Numbered from the stretch's first letter, positions 27,629-35,355 are shown. The stretch is 64,000 nt of DNA from Pseudomonas mandelii (GCF_024138395.1 NZ_JAMYDU010000001.1:310001-374000); one strand, 5' to 3'. Numbers and translations are program-made. The notes: a model not told the origin generated them from the sequence alone.

Positions 27629-28195
27629 ATGTCGGAAATAGATTTCTCTCCCAAATTTATAAAGGCCGTCAATCGCATGATTAACCACAATTCACCAGGT
27701 GAGGTGGGATTACTGATGCGTTGGGATAATGATGACAGCATGCTCTGGACAATATGGTCAGAGCGCTTTTCGGACGGGTCGGGTTTAGCCGGATATAACA
27801 GACGGCAAGTGCAGCGATTGGAAATAAAAAAAGGCAATCTCGTTGCCTGCAAACCTACCGTGCTTGGCGGACATGCAGAAGAAATCATGATCCGGAGTTG
27901 GGATGGCTACCGAAAAGAAGTAAATAAAACAGACGACCCTAGAATTGTGGATATTTTCCTTACACACAGTCCATGCCTGGACTCTTCGAATATATTTTCC
28001 GATGAATTCGGAACATGGCCGAAAGGCTGCGCACCGAAACTCAGCAAGTTCATAAATGGCATCGGGAAAACCATCGAATGGCGAATCGCCTTCTGGGACT
28101 ACTACGGTTCGTTTTCTTCCCGCTCGAACGCCATCGCCGCAGTGGAGATAATAGGAAAAATCAGTAACGCTACCATCTACAAAATATTCAAGTAG
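27629..28195 (+). CDS. Deaminase-fold protein with APOBEC-like zinc motif (putative T6SS effector)
   Basis: 188-residue protein of no family I can name. Residues 82-84 are HAE (in LGGHAEE), and 30 residues later comes SPC (Cys116), the arrangement of cytidine-deaminase-fold zinc sites. The second cysteine is not at PCxxC (the text is PCLDSS). A cysteine at 134 lies in GCAPKLSKFI, which resembles the CAxxLxxFL helix of AID/APOBEC enzymes, so the zinc loop may carry an insertion of about 14 residues. After it comes WRIAFWDYYG, again APOBEC-like. There is no signal peptide. A strong GAGGTAAAGGA precedes the ATG. Hand counting gives 42% GC for 27901-28020 against 63% in a clpV segment, consistent with acquired DNA. 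It could be active, or a degenerate partner of the next gene. Confidence 0.6.
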   Translation: MSEIDFSPKFIKAVNRMINHNSPGEVGLLMRWDNDDSMLWTIWSERFSDGSGLAGYNRRQVQRLEIKKGNLVACKPTVLGGHAEEIMIRSWDGYRKEVNKTDDPRIVDIFLTHSPCLDSSNIFSDEFGTWPKGCAPKLSKFINGIGKTIEWRIAFWDYYGSFSSRSNAIAAVEIIGKISNATIYKIFK

Positions 28196-28231
28196 CTAAC
28201 GCATACCGAGCCATTTCAGCAGGATATTGGC

Positions 28232-28810
28232 ATGACGGAAAGACATAAAGTTGGTCGTTACTCAGGCGGCAATGTGGCAATGACAGGGGCAAACCCCATG
28301 TACGCCACCTGGCTAGCCGCTAACCAAGCCACTAATGGCGGCACCATTCCCGACTTGGCCAGTATTTGCCATGAATCCTCTTCGACTCGCCGCGCCTTGG
28401 CCGGTTCGGGAGCGTCCCATGGAACCTGTTTCGCGCTGATCGAACATTTCGATTCCGCACGTGGCTTACTAATGTACAAATTCGGCGACAGCGCACTGAA
28501 ACTGGATCTCCTCGGAACCTACACCACCACAACCAAGAAAGTAGTTACGACCCTACGCGGACATGCGGAAATCAGTGCACTGGCCCAAGCGATCAACAGC
28601 GTTGCACTTCCGGATGGCGACTACAGCAACTTCATCACCCGTATTTATATCGAACTAAGTCCCTGTCATCTTTGTGGACCGCAGCTCGATCCCTATATCG
28701 GAAATTCGGTATTGATGTACAGCTACACCTATGGAAATGACACCGAGATGGGCGGCTGGGTCAGCGACAACCAAGCTGCCATACATGAGAAGGGCGGCAA
28801 GTTCAAGTGA
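28232..28810 (+). CDS. Deaminase-fold protein with canonical HAE/PCxxC motif (putative T6SS effector)
   Basis: 192-residue protein with a complete cytidine-deaminase-like zinc site: His111-Ala-Glu113 (RGHAEIS), 30 residues, then Pro144-Cys145-HL-Cys148 (ELSPCHLCGP). The strand before PC (RIYIELSPC) fits the deaminase fold. It shares GLLM...DS-x-L and the HAE-x30-SPC spacing with the gene just upstream, so the two may be distant paralogues. There is no signal peptide or TM. Housekeeping deaminases (CDA, tRNA TadA, dCMP deaminase) have different flanking motifs, and the position between clpV and vgrG favours a secreted nucleic-acid, nucleotide or protein deaminase. Base composition is lower in GC than the flanks. 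Confidence 0.65.
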   Translation: MTERHKVGRYSGGNVAMTGANPMYATWLAANQATNGGTIPDLASICHESSSTRRALAGSGASHGTCFALIEHFDSARGLLMYKFGDSALKLDLLGTYTTTTKKVVTTLRGHAEISALAQAINSVALPDGDYSNFITRIYIELSPCHLCGPQLDPYIGNSVLMYSYTYGNDTEMGGWVSDNQAAIHEKGGKFK

Positions 28811-28892
28811 CAGCATAGTTATTGGTAATAGCCAACACTTGATTATTAGCCTGAGCAACGTTTTACCCGCTAGCAACAAATAAGGATCGACC

Positions 28893-29903
28893 ATGAAATA
28901 CAGAGCCACCATTGAAGAAGCACTGAAAGCCTGGCACGCCATCCGCTTTCATTGGCTCAAGAGCGCTGAAAGCAAGGCCGCCGCCAACCTTCTTCGTCAG
29001 CTTATCGATAGCAGTCAGTATGACAACGTGCTCAAACAAGCCGTTGAATGGTTCACTGACCAATGCAACGAGGCCTTCACCTATCAGAATGTTACCTATA
29101 GCCGACTCAAGACCACGTCGGCACTCTATGTGCAACTCAACACCCACCTGAAATCCGCCGAGGGACCGAATTTGTCGCCGGTTGCCAGCAGTTCCTCCTC
29201 GAGCGTCCCGACAACGATAAGGATGGGCAGCAGCGTTGCGCCTGTGTCCGGGAATTCTTCCAGTGGTCTTGGTCTTGGCCTCGCCCCTGCTTCCGCCTCT
29301 GGCCTGAGTCTTTCTTCTTCCAGTGGTGTGCGGCCTATTGAATTGCAAATAAGAAAGTATGAAAAGCTCTGGGCGAAGATCACGGTAACGGATATTCCCA
29401 CCAACAAACATGGCGTTTACAACTACACAAAAGATGACCCGATCACAACGCAACAAAAAGGCTCTGCTTCGGGCGTGGTAGAAATTACACTGAGAATCGC
29501 AGGCAAACCGCTTGAAGCCCCAGAGTTCTGGGTTCTGTTGGGAGGCATGGTCCTGAAGTCAACATTTGGAAGATGCTTTAGCTGTGCCGCCGCGGCTGTT
29601 CACACGTTGGTCCATGATGAATACTTCGATCGATGCGAAGTGGTCATTATGGGTACTAAAAAGTATGATCATTACTTTGTTTGCGTCGCTAATACCCTAG
29701 GTGATATCAAATCCGGCGACGGCATTGCCATCGATATCTGGCAAGCAAATTTATCTAAAAAACCCGATGCTTATGCCCACTACCCAGCCAGTACCTTCAC
29801 GTATTGGCACAAAGCGGAAATCATCTGCGTTATTCCCCAAAGTAGACGTACAGAATTTCGCGAGCTAGTAAAAACCCGAAATAACATCGAACACCCGAAA
29901 TAG
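28893..29903 (+). CDS. Papain-like Cys/His/Asp fold protein (putative T6SS effector)
   Basis: 336-residue three-part protein. Residues 1-90 are helical with no match I know. Residues 95-147 are a low-complexity Ser/Gly/Ala linker (runs of serine, GLGLGL). Residues 150-336 look like a papain-like domain: Cys228 or Cys231 at the start of a hydrophobic helix (GRCFSCAAAAVHTLV), His260 in a strand (KKYDHYFVCVA) and Asp281 followed by Trp (AIDIWQ). That C-H-D order is shared by papain-like toxin domains and by C58-type effectors. It would then be a protease, deamidase or acyltransferase-like enzyme. There is no secretion signal. It ends 30 nt before vgrG, so co-transcription with the spike gene is likely. 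The annotation rests on motifs only. Confidence 0.55.
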   Translation: MKYRATIEEALKAWHAIRFHWLKSAESKAAANLLRQLIDSSQYDNVLKQAVEWFTDQCNEAFTYQNVTYSRLKTTSALYVQLNTHLKSAEGPNLSPVASSSSSSVPTTIRMGSSVAPVSGNSSSGLGLGLAPASASGLSLSSSSGVRPIELQIRKYEKLWAKITVTDIPTNKHGVYNYTKDDPITTQQKGSASGVVEITLRIAGKPLEAPEFWVLLGGMVLKSTFGRCFSCAAAAVHTLVHDEYFDRCEVVIMGTKKYDHYFVCVANTLGDIKSGDGIAIDIWQANLSKKPDAYAHYPASTFTYWHKAEIICVIPQSRRTEFRELVKTRNNIEHPK

Positions 29904-29933
29904 CATGCCTTAACCATCACCTGAGGTTGCTCG

Positions 29934-31943
29934 ATGCCACGCACCATTGACAGCAACACCAGCCTTTCGCTGACTGCCTCAGCGTTGGCGGCGCTGTATC
30001 CTGAGTCCATTTGCGGCGAGGAAGCCCTCAACGGCCTAGGCAGGCAGACCTTGAATTGCCTCAACGACGGCACCTCATTAACCCTGACCACCGCCATCGC
30101 CACCCACCTCACCACCACCTTGCACAACGACGCCCAAACTCGCCCGTTCGACGCACTCGTCGCCGAAATCCGCCAACTACCCGCCGACGCCACCGCCGAA
30201 CGCTATCAGTTGGTGCTGCGCCCGTGGCTTTGGTGGCTGACCCTGGCCAGCAACAACCGTGTGTTCCAGAACCTCAGCACCTCTGACATCGTCACCACGA
30301 TTTTCAAGGCCCACGGGTTCACCGATTTCCTGCTGAAGCTAAGCGGCAGTTACACCCCGCGCGAATACTGCGTGCAGTACGGCGAAACCGATTTCGCCTT
30401 CGTTTCGCGGTTGCTGGAGGATGAAGGGATTTTCTGGTTTTTCACCCACGAGGACGGCAAGCACACGTTGGTGTTGGGGGACAGTAATGATGCGTTTGTG
30501 CAGATTCCCAACGGGCCGAAAGTCAGCTATCTCAGCCAGCAGTTGGGTGAACGTGAATTGCACGGTATCCGCTCCGGGCAGGTGTGTGTGCAGGCAGTGG
30601 CCGGGGTGTATCAGGCGACAGATTACGAGTTCACCACCCCGACCACCTCGCTCTACAGCAAGGCCGAAGCAGTCGCCGGGCCGCGGTCGATGTACGAGCA
30701 TCCGGGCAGCTACAACGCCAAGACGCGCGGCGATGCGTTGACCAAGCAACGGGTCGACGGCTTGCGCAGTCAGGAGAAACGTTTCGTCGGTGAAAGCGAT
30801 TGCCGCTGGCTGGTGCCTGGGCACTGGTTCACCCTCGCAGGGCACGATGATTCGACGTTGAATATCGATTGGGTGGTGACGGCGGTGACTCACGAAGCCA
30901 GCCATGACAATTATCGCAACCGCTTCGAAGCCATCCCCAAAACCACACCTTTTCGCCCGGCGAGAACCACACCCAAGCCGCGCATGCACACGCAAACAGC
31001 AATTGTGGTCGGTAAATCCGGCGAAGAAATCTGGACCGACGAATACGGCCGGATCAAGTTGCAGTTCCCGTGGGATCGCGACGGCAAGAACGACGAAGCC
31101 AGTTCCTGTTGGGTGCGGGTAGTGTTGCCCTGGAGCGGCAAGGGTTTCGGCATGCAGTTCGTGCCGCGGATCGGCCAGGAAGTCATCGTGACGTTTATCG
31201 ATGGCGATCCAGACCGACCGCTGGTGACCGGTTGCGTCTACAACGGCGACAACGCCCTGCCCTATGCGCTGCCGGCGAATCAGACCCAGTCCGGGATCAA
31301 GACCCAATCATCCAAGGGCGGCGGTGGTTTCAACGAGTTGCGCTTCGAGGACAAGAAGGACGCCGAAGAGGTGTTTCTGCAGGCGCAGAAGGATCTGAAG
31401 ATCAACGTGCTCAACGACACCACCGCCACCGTCGGCCACGACGAAACCCTCACCGTGCAGAACGCCCGCACGCGCACGGTGAAAGAAGGCGATGAGACCG
31501 TGACGCTGGAGAAAGGCAAACGCAGCGTGACCATCCAGACGGGCAGCGACAATCTCGATGTGAAGGACAGTCGCACGGTGACCGTGGGCGCAGACCAGAC
31601 CCACAGCACCGGCGGCAACTACACGCACAAGGTCACGGGTGATTACAGCCTGACGGTGGACGGCAATCTGACCATCAAAGTGACCGGTACTCTGACCTTG
31701 CAAAGCGGTGGCAGTTTCACGATCAAAAGCGGCGCCGATCTGGCGGCCGAGGCCAGTACTTCGATCAGCCAGAAGGCCGGCACGTCCCTGAGCAATCAGG
31801 CCGGTACCTCGTTGGAGAACAAGGCCGGGACGACGATGACCAACGATGCCGGGATCAGCCTGACCAACAAGGGCGCCGCTTCGCAGACCGTGGATGGCGG
31901 CGGCATGCTGACCATCAAGGGTGGTCTGGTGCAGGTCAACTGA
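29934..31943 (+). CDS. vgrG: T6SS spike protein VgrG (TssI)
   Basis: 669-residue VgrG. It has an N-terminal gp27-like region (YTPREYCVQYGETDFAFVSR, LLEDEGIFWFF), a gp5 OB-fold (DEYGRIKLQFPWDRDGKND, SCWVRVVLPW, PRIGQEVIVTFIDGDPDRP) and a C-terminal needle of repeated beta-helical segments rich in GT-SL and T-V turns. It ends soon after the needle (TIKGGLVQVN), with no extra enzymatic domain, so it must carry cargo non-covalently or through a PAAR tip. It follows the three cargo genes and precedes a MORN-like gene. Confidence 0.95.
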   Translation: MPRTIDSNTSLSLTASALAALYPESICGEEALNGLGRQTLNCLNDGTSLTLTTAIATHLTTTLHNDAQTRPFDALVAEIRQLPADATAERYQLVLRPWLWWLTLASNNRVFQNLSTSDIVTTIFKAHGFTDFLLKLSGSYTPREYCVQYGETDFAFVSRLLEDEGIFWFFTHEDGKHTLVLGDSNDAFVQIPNGPKVSYLSQQLGERELHGIRSGQVCVQAVAGVYQATDYEFTTPTTSLYSKAEAVAGPRSMYEHPGSYNAKTRGDALTKQRVDGLRSQEKRFVGESDCRWLVPGHWFTLAGHDDSTLNIDWVVTAVTHEASHDNYRNRFEAIPKTTPFRPARTTPKPRMHTQTAIVVGKSGEEIWTDEYGRIKLQFPWDRDGKNDEASSCWVRVVLPWSGKGFGMQFVPRIGQEVIVTFIDGDPDRPLVTGCVYNGDNALPYALPANQTQSGIKTQSSKGGGGFNELRFEDKKDAEEVFLQAQKDLKINVLNDTTATVGHDETLTVQNARTRTVKEGDETVTLEKGKRSVTIQTGSDNLDVKDSRTVTVGADQTHSTGGNYTHKVTGDYSLTVDGNLTIKVTGTLTLQSGGSFTIKSGADLAAEASTSISQKAGTSLSNQAGTSLENKAGTTMTNDAGISLTNKGAASQTVDGGGMLTIKGGLVQVN

Positions 31944-31955
31944 CGAGGAGAACCG

Positions 31956-32498
31956 ATGGCCATCACGCCGCTGGACCTGCAGCAGAACGATAAACACCTC
32001 AAAGGTCGCTTGTTGGATGGCCAGCTCGACGGTGCGTTGCACATCAAGGATGACGGTCGCGCGCAGGCCGATTTGCAGTACAGCCAGGGCGAGCTGCAAG
32101 GCACTACCCTGCTTTACCACCCCAATGGCAAGGTCTCGGCGCAGCTGCCGTTTGTTCGTGACAAGCTGCAAGGGATCGCCAGTTTCTATGCGCCGCAAGG
32201 CTGGCTACAGCGCAAGGCGACTTACCGCCGAGGGCTGCTGGATGGCGAGGCGTTCAATTACTTTCCCGATGGGCAACTGGCGGAGGCCGAGTTCTACCGC
32301 GACGGTGTGCGCGACGGACGCTATCAGCGCTTTCATTCCAACGGTAAAACTGCCGTCGAGGCTCGATATCTCAATGGTCAGTTGCTGGAGCCGGAACAGG
32401 GTTTTGCGAGCGATGGGCGACCGCTGGATGCTGAAGGCAAGCCGATTTCACGGGTGCGTTGGTGGTTTCGGCGCTGGAGTGATCCCGAGCAGACCTGA
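31956..32498 (+). CDS. MORN/YwqK-like repeat protein downstream of vgrG
   Basis: 180-residue protein of repeated units of about 20-23 residues with the MORN-like pattern (YHPNGKVSAQLPF, YRRGLLDGEAFNYFPDGQL, FYRDGVRDGRYQRFHSNGK). It resembles proteins annotated as YwqK-family antitoxins. It starts 13 nt after vgrG and so is in the same transcription unit. Such proteins next to VgrG have been proposed as accessory or immunity-type factors, but I cannot assign a role. There is no signal peptide. It ends just before a family-C repeat. Confidence 0.75.
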   Translation: MAITPLDLQQNDKHLKGRLLDGQLDGALHIKDDGRAQADLQYSQGELQGTTLLYHPNGKVSAQLPFVRDKLQGIASFYAPQGWLQRKATYRRGLLDGEAFNYFPDGQLAEAEFYRDGVRDGRYQRFHSNGKTAVEARYLNGQLLEPEQGFASDGRPLDAEGKPISRVRWWFRRWSDPEQT

Positions 32499-32502
32499 GC
32501 CC

Positions 32503-32635
32503 TGTAGCAGCTGGCGAAGCCTGCGTTCGACGGCGCAGCCGTCGCAAACCCTGAATACAAGGTATTCCTGACACTGCGAGGTGGCTGATTTCACGACGGC
32601 TTCGCCGCCGAACGCAGGCTTCGCCAGCTGCTACA
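32503..32635. repeat. Family-C inverted repeat (REPIN-like)
   Basis: TGTAGCAGCTGGCGAAGCCT at 32503 and its reverse complement ending at 32635 flank about 90 nt that contain further inverted segments (GACGGCGCAGCCGTC and GACGGCTTCGCCGCCG). It separates the convergent MORN-like and PAAR-like genes. Confidence 0.82.
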
Positions 32636-32649
32636 AAGGTTGTTGGAAG

Positions 32650-33045
32650 TCAGGGAATCAGCATTTGCATTTGCCCTGGCATCACGATCTTGATGACGCC
32701 GGCCCAGTTGCACATCAACGTGCTGTTGGCATCGATGGCCGGCATGCCGCCCAGCAGCAGGGTCGGCGCGCCGCCGGGAATCCAGGGGGTGGCCGTGGCC
32801 GGGATGCACGGCATCGGCGTCAATACGCCCAGCGCGGCAGCGGTGGCGGCCGCGACCATCGGGTTGGCCATGCTCATGCACGTGCCGAACGGCATGACGT
32901 TCACCAGCGGAATGTGGTCCATGATGTTCGCCGCCGGCATGCCCCCGGTCAGCGTGCGGTTCACCGGCAGCACGTTGAGTACCGCCGGTGCCGCGCCGAA
33001 ACTGCATTGCAGGGTCGCGGTGGCGCAAACTTGCGGACAGCCCAT
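32650..33045 (-). CDS. PAAR-like protein (DUF4280), probable T6SS spike tip
   Basis: 131-residue small protein with the DUF4280 pattern: an N-terminal VCATATLQCSFG, VNVMPFGTCMSMANP, a TPMPCIPATATPWIPGG segment and a C-terminal MCNWAGVIKIVMPGQ. Several conserved cysteines and many short beta-turns suit a PAAR-like cone that caps VgrG. The start at 33045 (MGCPQVC) is preceded by AGGAAGGAGA; an in-frame start at 33111 is less likely. It is on the opposite strand from vgrG, so it is transcribed separately from the rest of the spike genes. Confidence 0.85.
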   Translation of the reverse strand: MGCPQVCATATLQCSFGAAPAVLNVLPVNRTLTGGMPAANIMDHIPLVNVMPFGTCMSMANPMVAAATAAALGVLTPMPCIPATATPWIPGGAPTLLLGGMPAIDANSTLMCNWAGVIKIVMPGQMQMLIP

Positions 33046-33234
33046 GTCGAATCTCCTTCCTGGAAGCAGCACTCCCCTGAACCATAGTCCGCCGAGCCTG
33101 TTCGCGCACATCAGGAACGCTGATTATCCAGCAACACGCTAACCTATAAGACCGAACCGCGCTTGTGGCGACCCCGGCGCACCATTAGATTAGCCAATGA
33201 TGTCTGGCCTCCAAAATAAGCAGAAGGGATAAGC

Positions 33235-34302
33235 ATGGCGCTTACTGACCAGTCCACCCGTATCCGCTCTGGCGAAGAACTCGATGCCAGCCTGATCGAT
33301 CCGTACCTCAAGGCGCACATTCCGGGCCTGAGCGGCTTGCCGAAAATCAGCCAGTTTCCGGGCGGTGCATCGAACCTGACTTACCTGCTGGAATACCCCG
33401 AACAGGAATTCGTCCTGCGTCGGCCTCCATTCGGTCACAAGGCCAAGTCCGCCCACGACATGGGCCGCGAATTTCGCATCCTCAATCAGCTGCGAGACGG
33501 TTTCCCCTATTGCCCCAAAGCCTACGTGCATTGCACCGACGAATCAGTGATCGGCGCCGAGTTTTATGTGATGGAACGGGTCAAGGGCATCATCCTGCGC
33601 TCCGAACTGCCGCCGGAACTGGGCCTTGATTCAGCGAAGACCGAAACCCTGTGCAAGAGCTTCATCGACAAGTTCGTGGAACTGCACCAGGTCGACTACA
33701 AGGCCTATGGCCTGGGCGACCTCGGCAAACCCGAAGGCTATGTAGCACGGCAAATCAAAGGCTGGAGCGAGCGCTATGAAAAAGCCCTGACGCCGGATGC
33801 GCCGAGTTGGGAAGCGGTGAAGGCCTGGCTCAACGACAAGATGCCGGCCGATCACCCGACGTCGAGCATCGTCCATAACGATTACCGCTTCGACAATGTG
33901 ATTCTCGACCCCGAGAACCCGATGCAGATCATTGGCGTGCTGGATTGGGAACTGACTACCCTCGGCGACCCGCTGATGGACCTGGGCAACACCCTCGCCT
34001 ACTGGATCGAGGCCGATGACCCGGCGCCGGTGCAATTGATGCGTCGCCAGCCAAGCCACGCCCCAGGCATGCTGACCCGCCGTGAATTCGTCGATTACTA
34101 CGCCGAGCGCGCCGGCATCCAGATCGACAATTTCGACTTCTACTACACCTACGGCCTGTTCCGTCTGGCCGGCATCGTGCAGCAGATCTACTACCGCTTC
34201 TTCCATGGTCAGACCCAGGACAAACGCTTCGCACAGTTCATTCACATGAACAAACTGCTGGAGCAGATGAGCCTGCAAGTCATCTCGAAATCCAGCCTCT
34301 GA
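33235..34302 (+). CDS. Phosphotransferase family protein (ACAD10/aminoglycoside phosphotransferase-like)
   Basis: 355-residue kinase-like protein of the APH/choline-kinase fold. It has a glycine-rich nucleotide loop (FPGGASNLTYLL), the Brenner motif HNDYRFDN at 214-221 with catalytic Asp216, and the metal-binding LDWELTTLGDPLMDLG. The type resembles the N-terminal domain of mammalian ACAD10/11 and often accompanies acyl-CoA dehydrogenases; none is in this window. It is followed 38 nt later by an SDR gene, probably in the same operon, suggesting phosphorylation and oxidation of a hydroxy-acyl substrate. The substrate is not known. Confidence 0.82.
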   Translation: MALTDQSTRIRSGEELDASLIDPYLKAHIPGLSGLPKISQFPGGASNLTYLLEYPEQEFVLRRPPFGHKAKSAHDMGREFRILNQLRDGFPYCPKAYVHCTDESVIGAEFYVMERVKGIILRSELPPELGLDSAKTETLCKSFIDKFVELHQVDYKAYGLGDLGKPEGYVARQIKGWSERYEKALTPDAPSWEAVKAWLNDKMPADHPTSSIVHNDYRFDNVILDPENPMQIIGVLDWELTTLGDPLMDLGNTLAYWIEADDPAPVQLMRRQPSHAPGMLTRREFVDYYAERAGIQIDNFDFYYTYGLFRLAGIVQQIYYRFFHGQTQDKRFAQFIHMNKLLEQMSLQVISKSSL

Positions 34303-34340
34303 TCACGGCCGCTGACCGGGCCCATAAACAAGGAAAAATC

Positions 34341-35108
34341 ATGTCCAAGACTCAGTTGTTCGACCTCGACGGCAAGATCGCTTTCGTCTCCGGCGCCAGC
34401 CGCGGCATCGGTGAAGCCATCGCCAAACTGCTGGCGCAGCAAGGTGCCCACGTCATCGTTTCGAGCCGCAAACTCGACGGCTGCCAGCACGTCGCCGATG
34501 CGATCATCGCCGCTGGCGGCAAAGCCACCGCCGTCGCTTGCCACATCGGTGAGATGGAACAGATCACCCAAGTCTTCGCCGGCATCCGCGAACAGTTCGG
34601 GCGCCTGGACATTCTGGTCAACAACGCCGCGACCAACCCGCAGTTCTGCAACGTCCTGGACACCGACCTCAGCGCCTTCCAGAAAACCGTCGATGTGAAC
34701 ATTCGCGGCTACTTCTTCATGTCGGTGGAAGCCGGCAAACTGATGCGCGAACACGGCGGCGGCAGCATCATCAACGTCGCCTCGATCAATGGTATTTCGC
34801 CGGGGATCTTCCAGGGCATCTACTCGGTGACCAAGGCAGCGGTGATCAACATGACCAAAGTCTTCGCCAAGGAATGCGCGCAATTCGGCATCCGTTGCAA
34901 CGCCTTGCTGCCGGGTCTGACCGACACCAAGTTTGCTTCGGCGCTGGTGAAAAACGACGCCATTCTGAAAACCGCGTTGCAGCAGATTCCGCTCAAGCGT
35001 GTGGCGGATCCGAGTGAAATGGCCGGGGCGGTGTTGTACTTGGCGAGTGATGCGTCGAGCTACACCACTGGGGTTTCGTTGAATGTGGATGGGGGGTTCT
35101 TGTCCTGA
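34341..35108 (+). CDS. Short-chain dehydrogenase/reductase
   Basis: 255-residue classical SDR with the cofactor motif GASRGIG (18-24), NNAA (94-97) and the catalytic set Ser148, Tyr161 and Lys165 (YSVTK). The C-terminal text SDASSYTTGVSLNVDGG is standard for the family. The likely product is a 3-hydroxyacyl or alcohol dehydrogenase, judging from the phosphotransferase partner. It ends in an intrinsic terminator. Confidence 0.85.
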   Translation: MSKTQLFDLDGKIAFVSGASRGIGEAIAKLLAQQGAHVIVSSRKLDGCQHVADAIIAAGGKATAVACHIGEMEQITQVFAGIREQFGRLDILVNNAATNPQFCNVLDTDLSAFQKTVDVNIRGYFFMSVEAGKLMREHGGGSIINVASINGISPGIFQGIYSVTKAAVINMTKVFAKECAQFGIRCNALLPGLTDTKFASALVKNDAILKTALQQIPLKRVADPSEMAGAVLYLASDASSYTTGVSLNVDGGFLS

Positions 35109-35129
35109 TTCGGTACTGCGAATAAACCG

Positions 35130-35153
35130 AAGGCAGCCTCAGGGCTGCCTTTT
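35130..35153 (+). terminator. Intrinsic terminator after the SDR gene
   Basis: AAGGCAGCC, loop TCAG, GGCTGCCTT, then TTTC: a perfect 9-bp stem 21 nt past the stop codon. Confidence 0.85.
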
Positions 35154-35173
35154 CAGTTTTCAGTACTCACCAC

Positions 35174-35284
35174 TGATCGTTCCAACGCTCTGCGTGGGAA
35201 TGCCTCACCGGACGCTCTGCGTCCGCTCTTTTGGGACGCGGAGCGTCCCTGGCTGCATTCCCACGCGGAGCGTGGGAACGATCA
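35174..35284. repeat. Family-B palindromic repeat (111 nt)
   Basis: The outer arms TGATCGTTCCAACGCTCTGC and GCGTGGGAACGATCA are complementary, and the inner arms GGACGCTCTGCGTCC and GGACGCGGAGCGTCC also pair. Same family as 41774, 45436 and 57745. Confidence 0.85.
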
Positions 35285-35312
35285 GATCGCAGCCATATCG
35301 GACCCAATTATA

Positions 35313-35355
35313 AGAATATTTATTCCATCATTTGCACATTAGGAATATTTATTCC
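35313..35355. promoter_or_regulatory. Twin GGAA-N6-TTCC-like operators upstream of the oxidoreductase gene
   Basis: AGAATATTTATTCC (35313-35326) and GGAATATTTATTCC (35342-35355) are near-identical 14-mers 29 bp apart. The second is a perfect GGAA-N6-TTCC, the motif I recall for RpiR-type IolR regulators of inositol genes. The pair lies 44-86 nt before a Gfo/Idh/MocA dehydrogenase start. Confidence 0.6.

Noticed and set aside
28232..28810. Housekeeping cytidine or tRNA adenosine deaminase
   Set aside because: Only the zinc motif matches; the flanking family motifs of CDA, TadA or dCMP deaminase are missing and the T6SS context argues against it.
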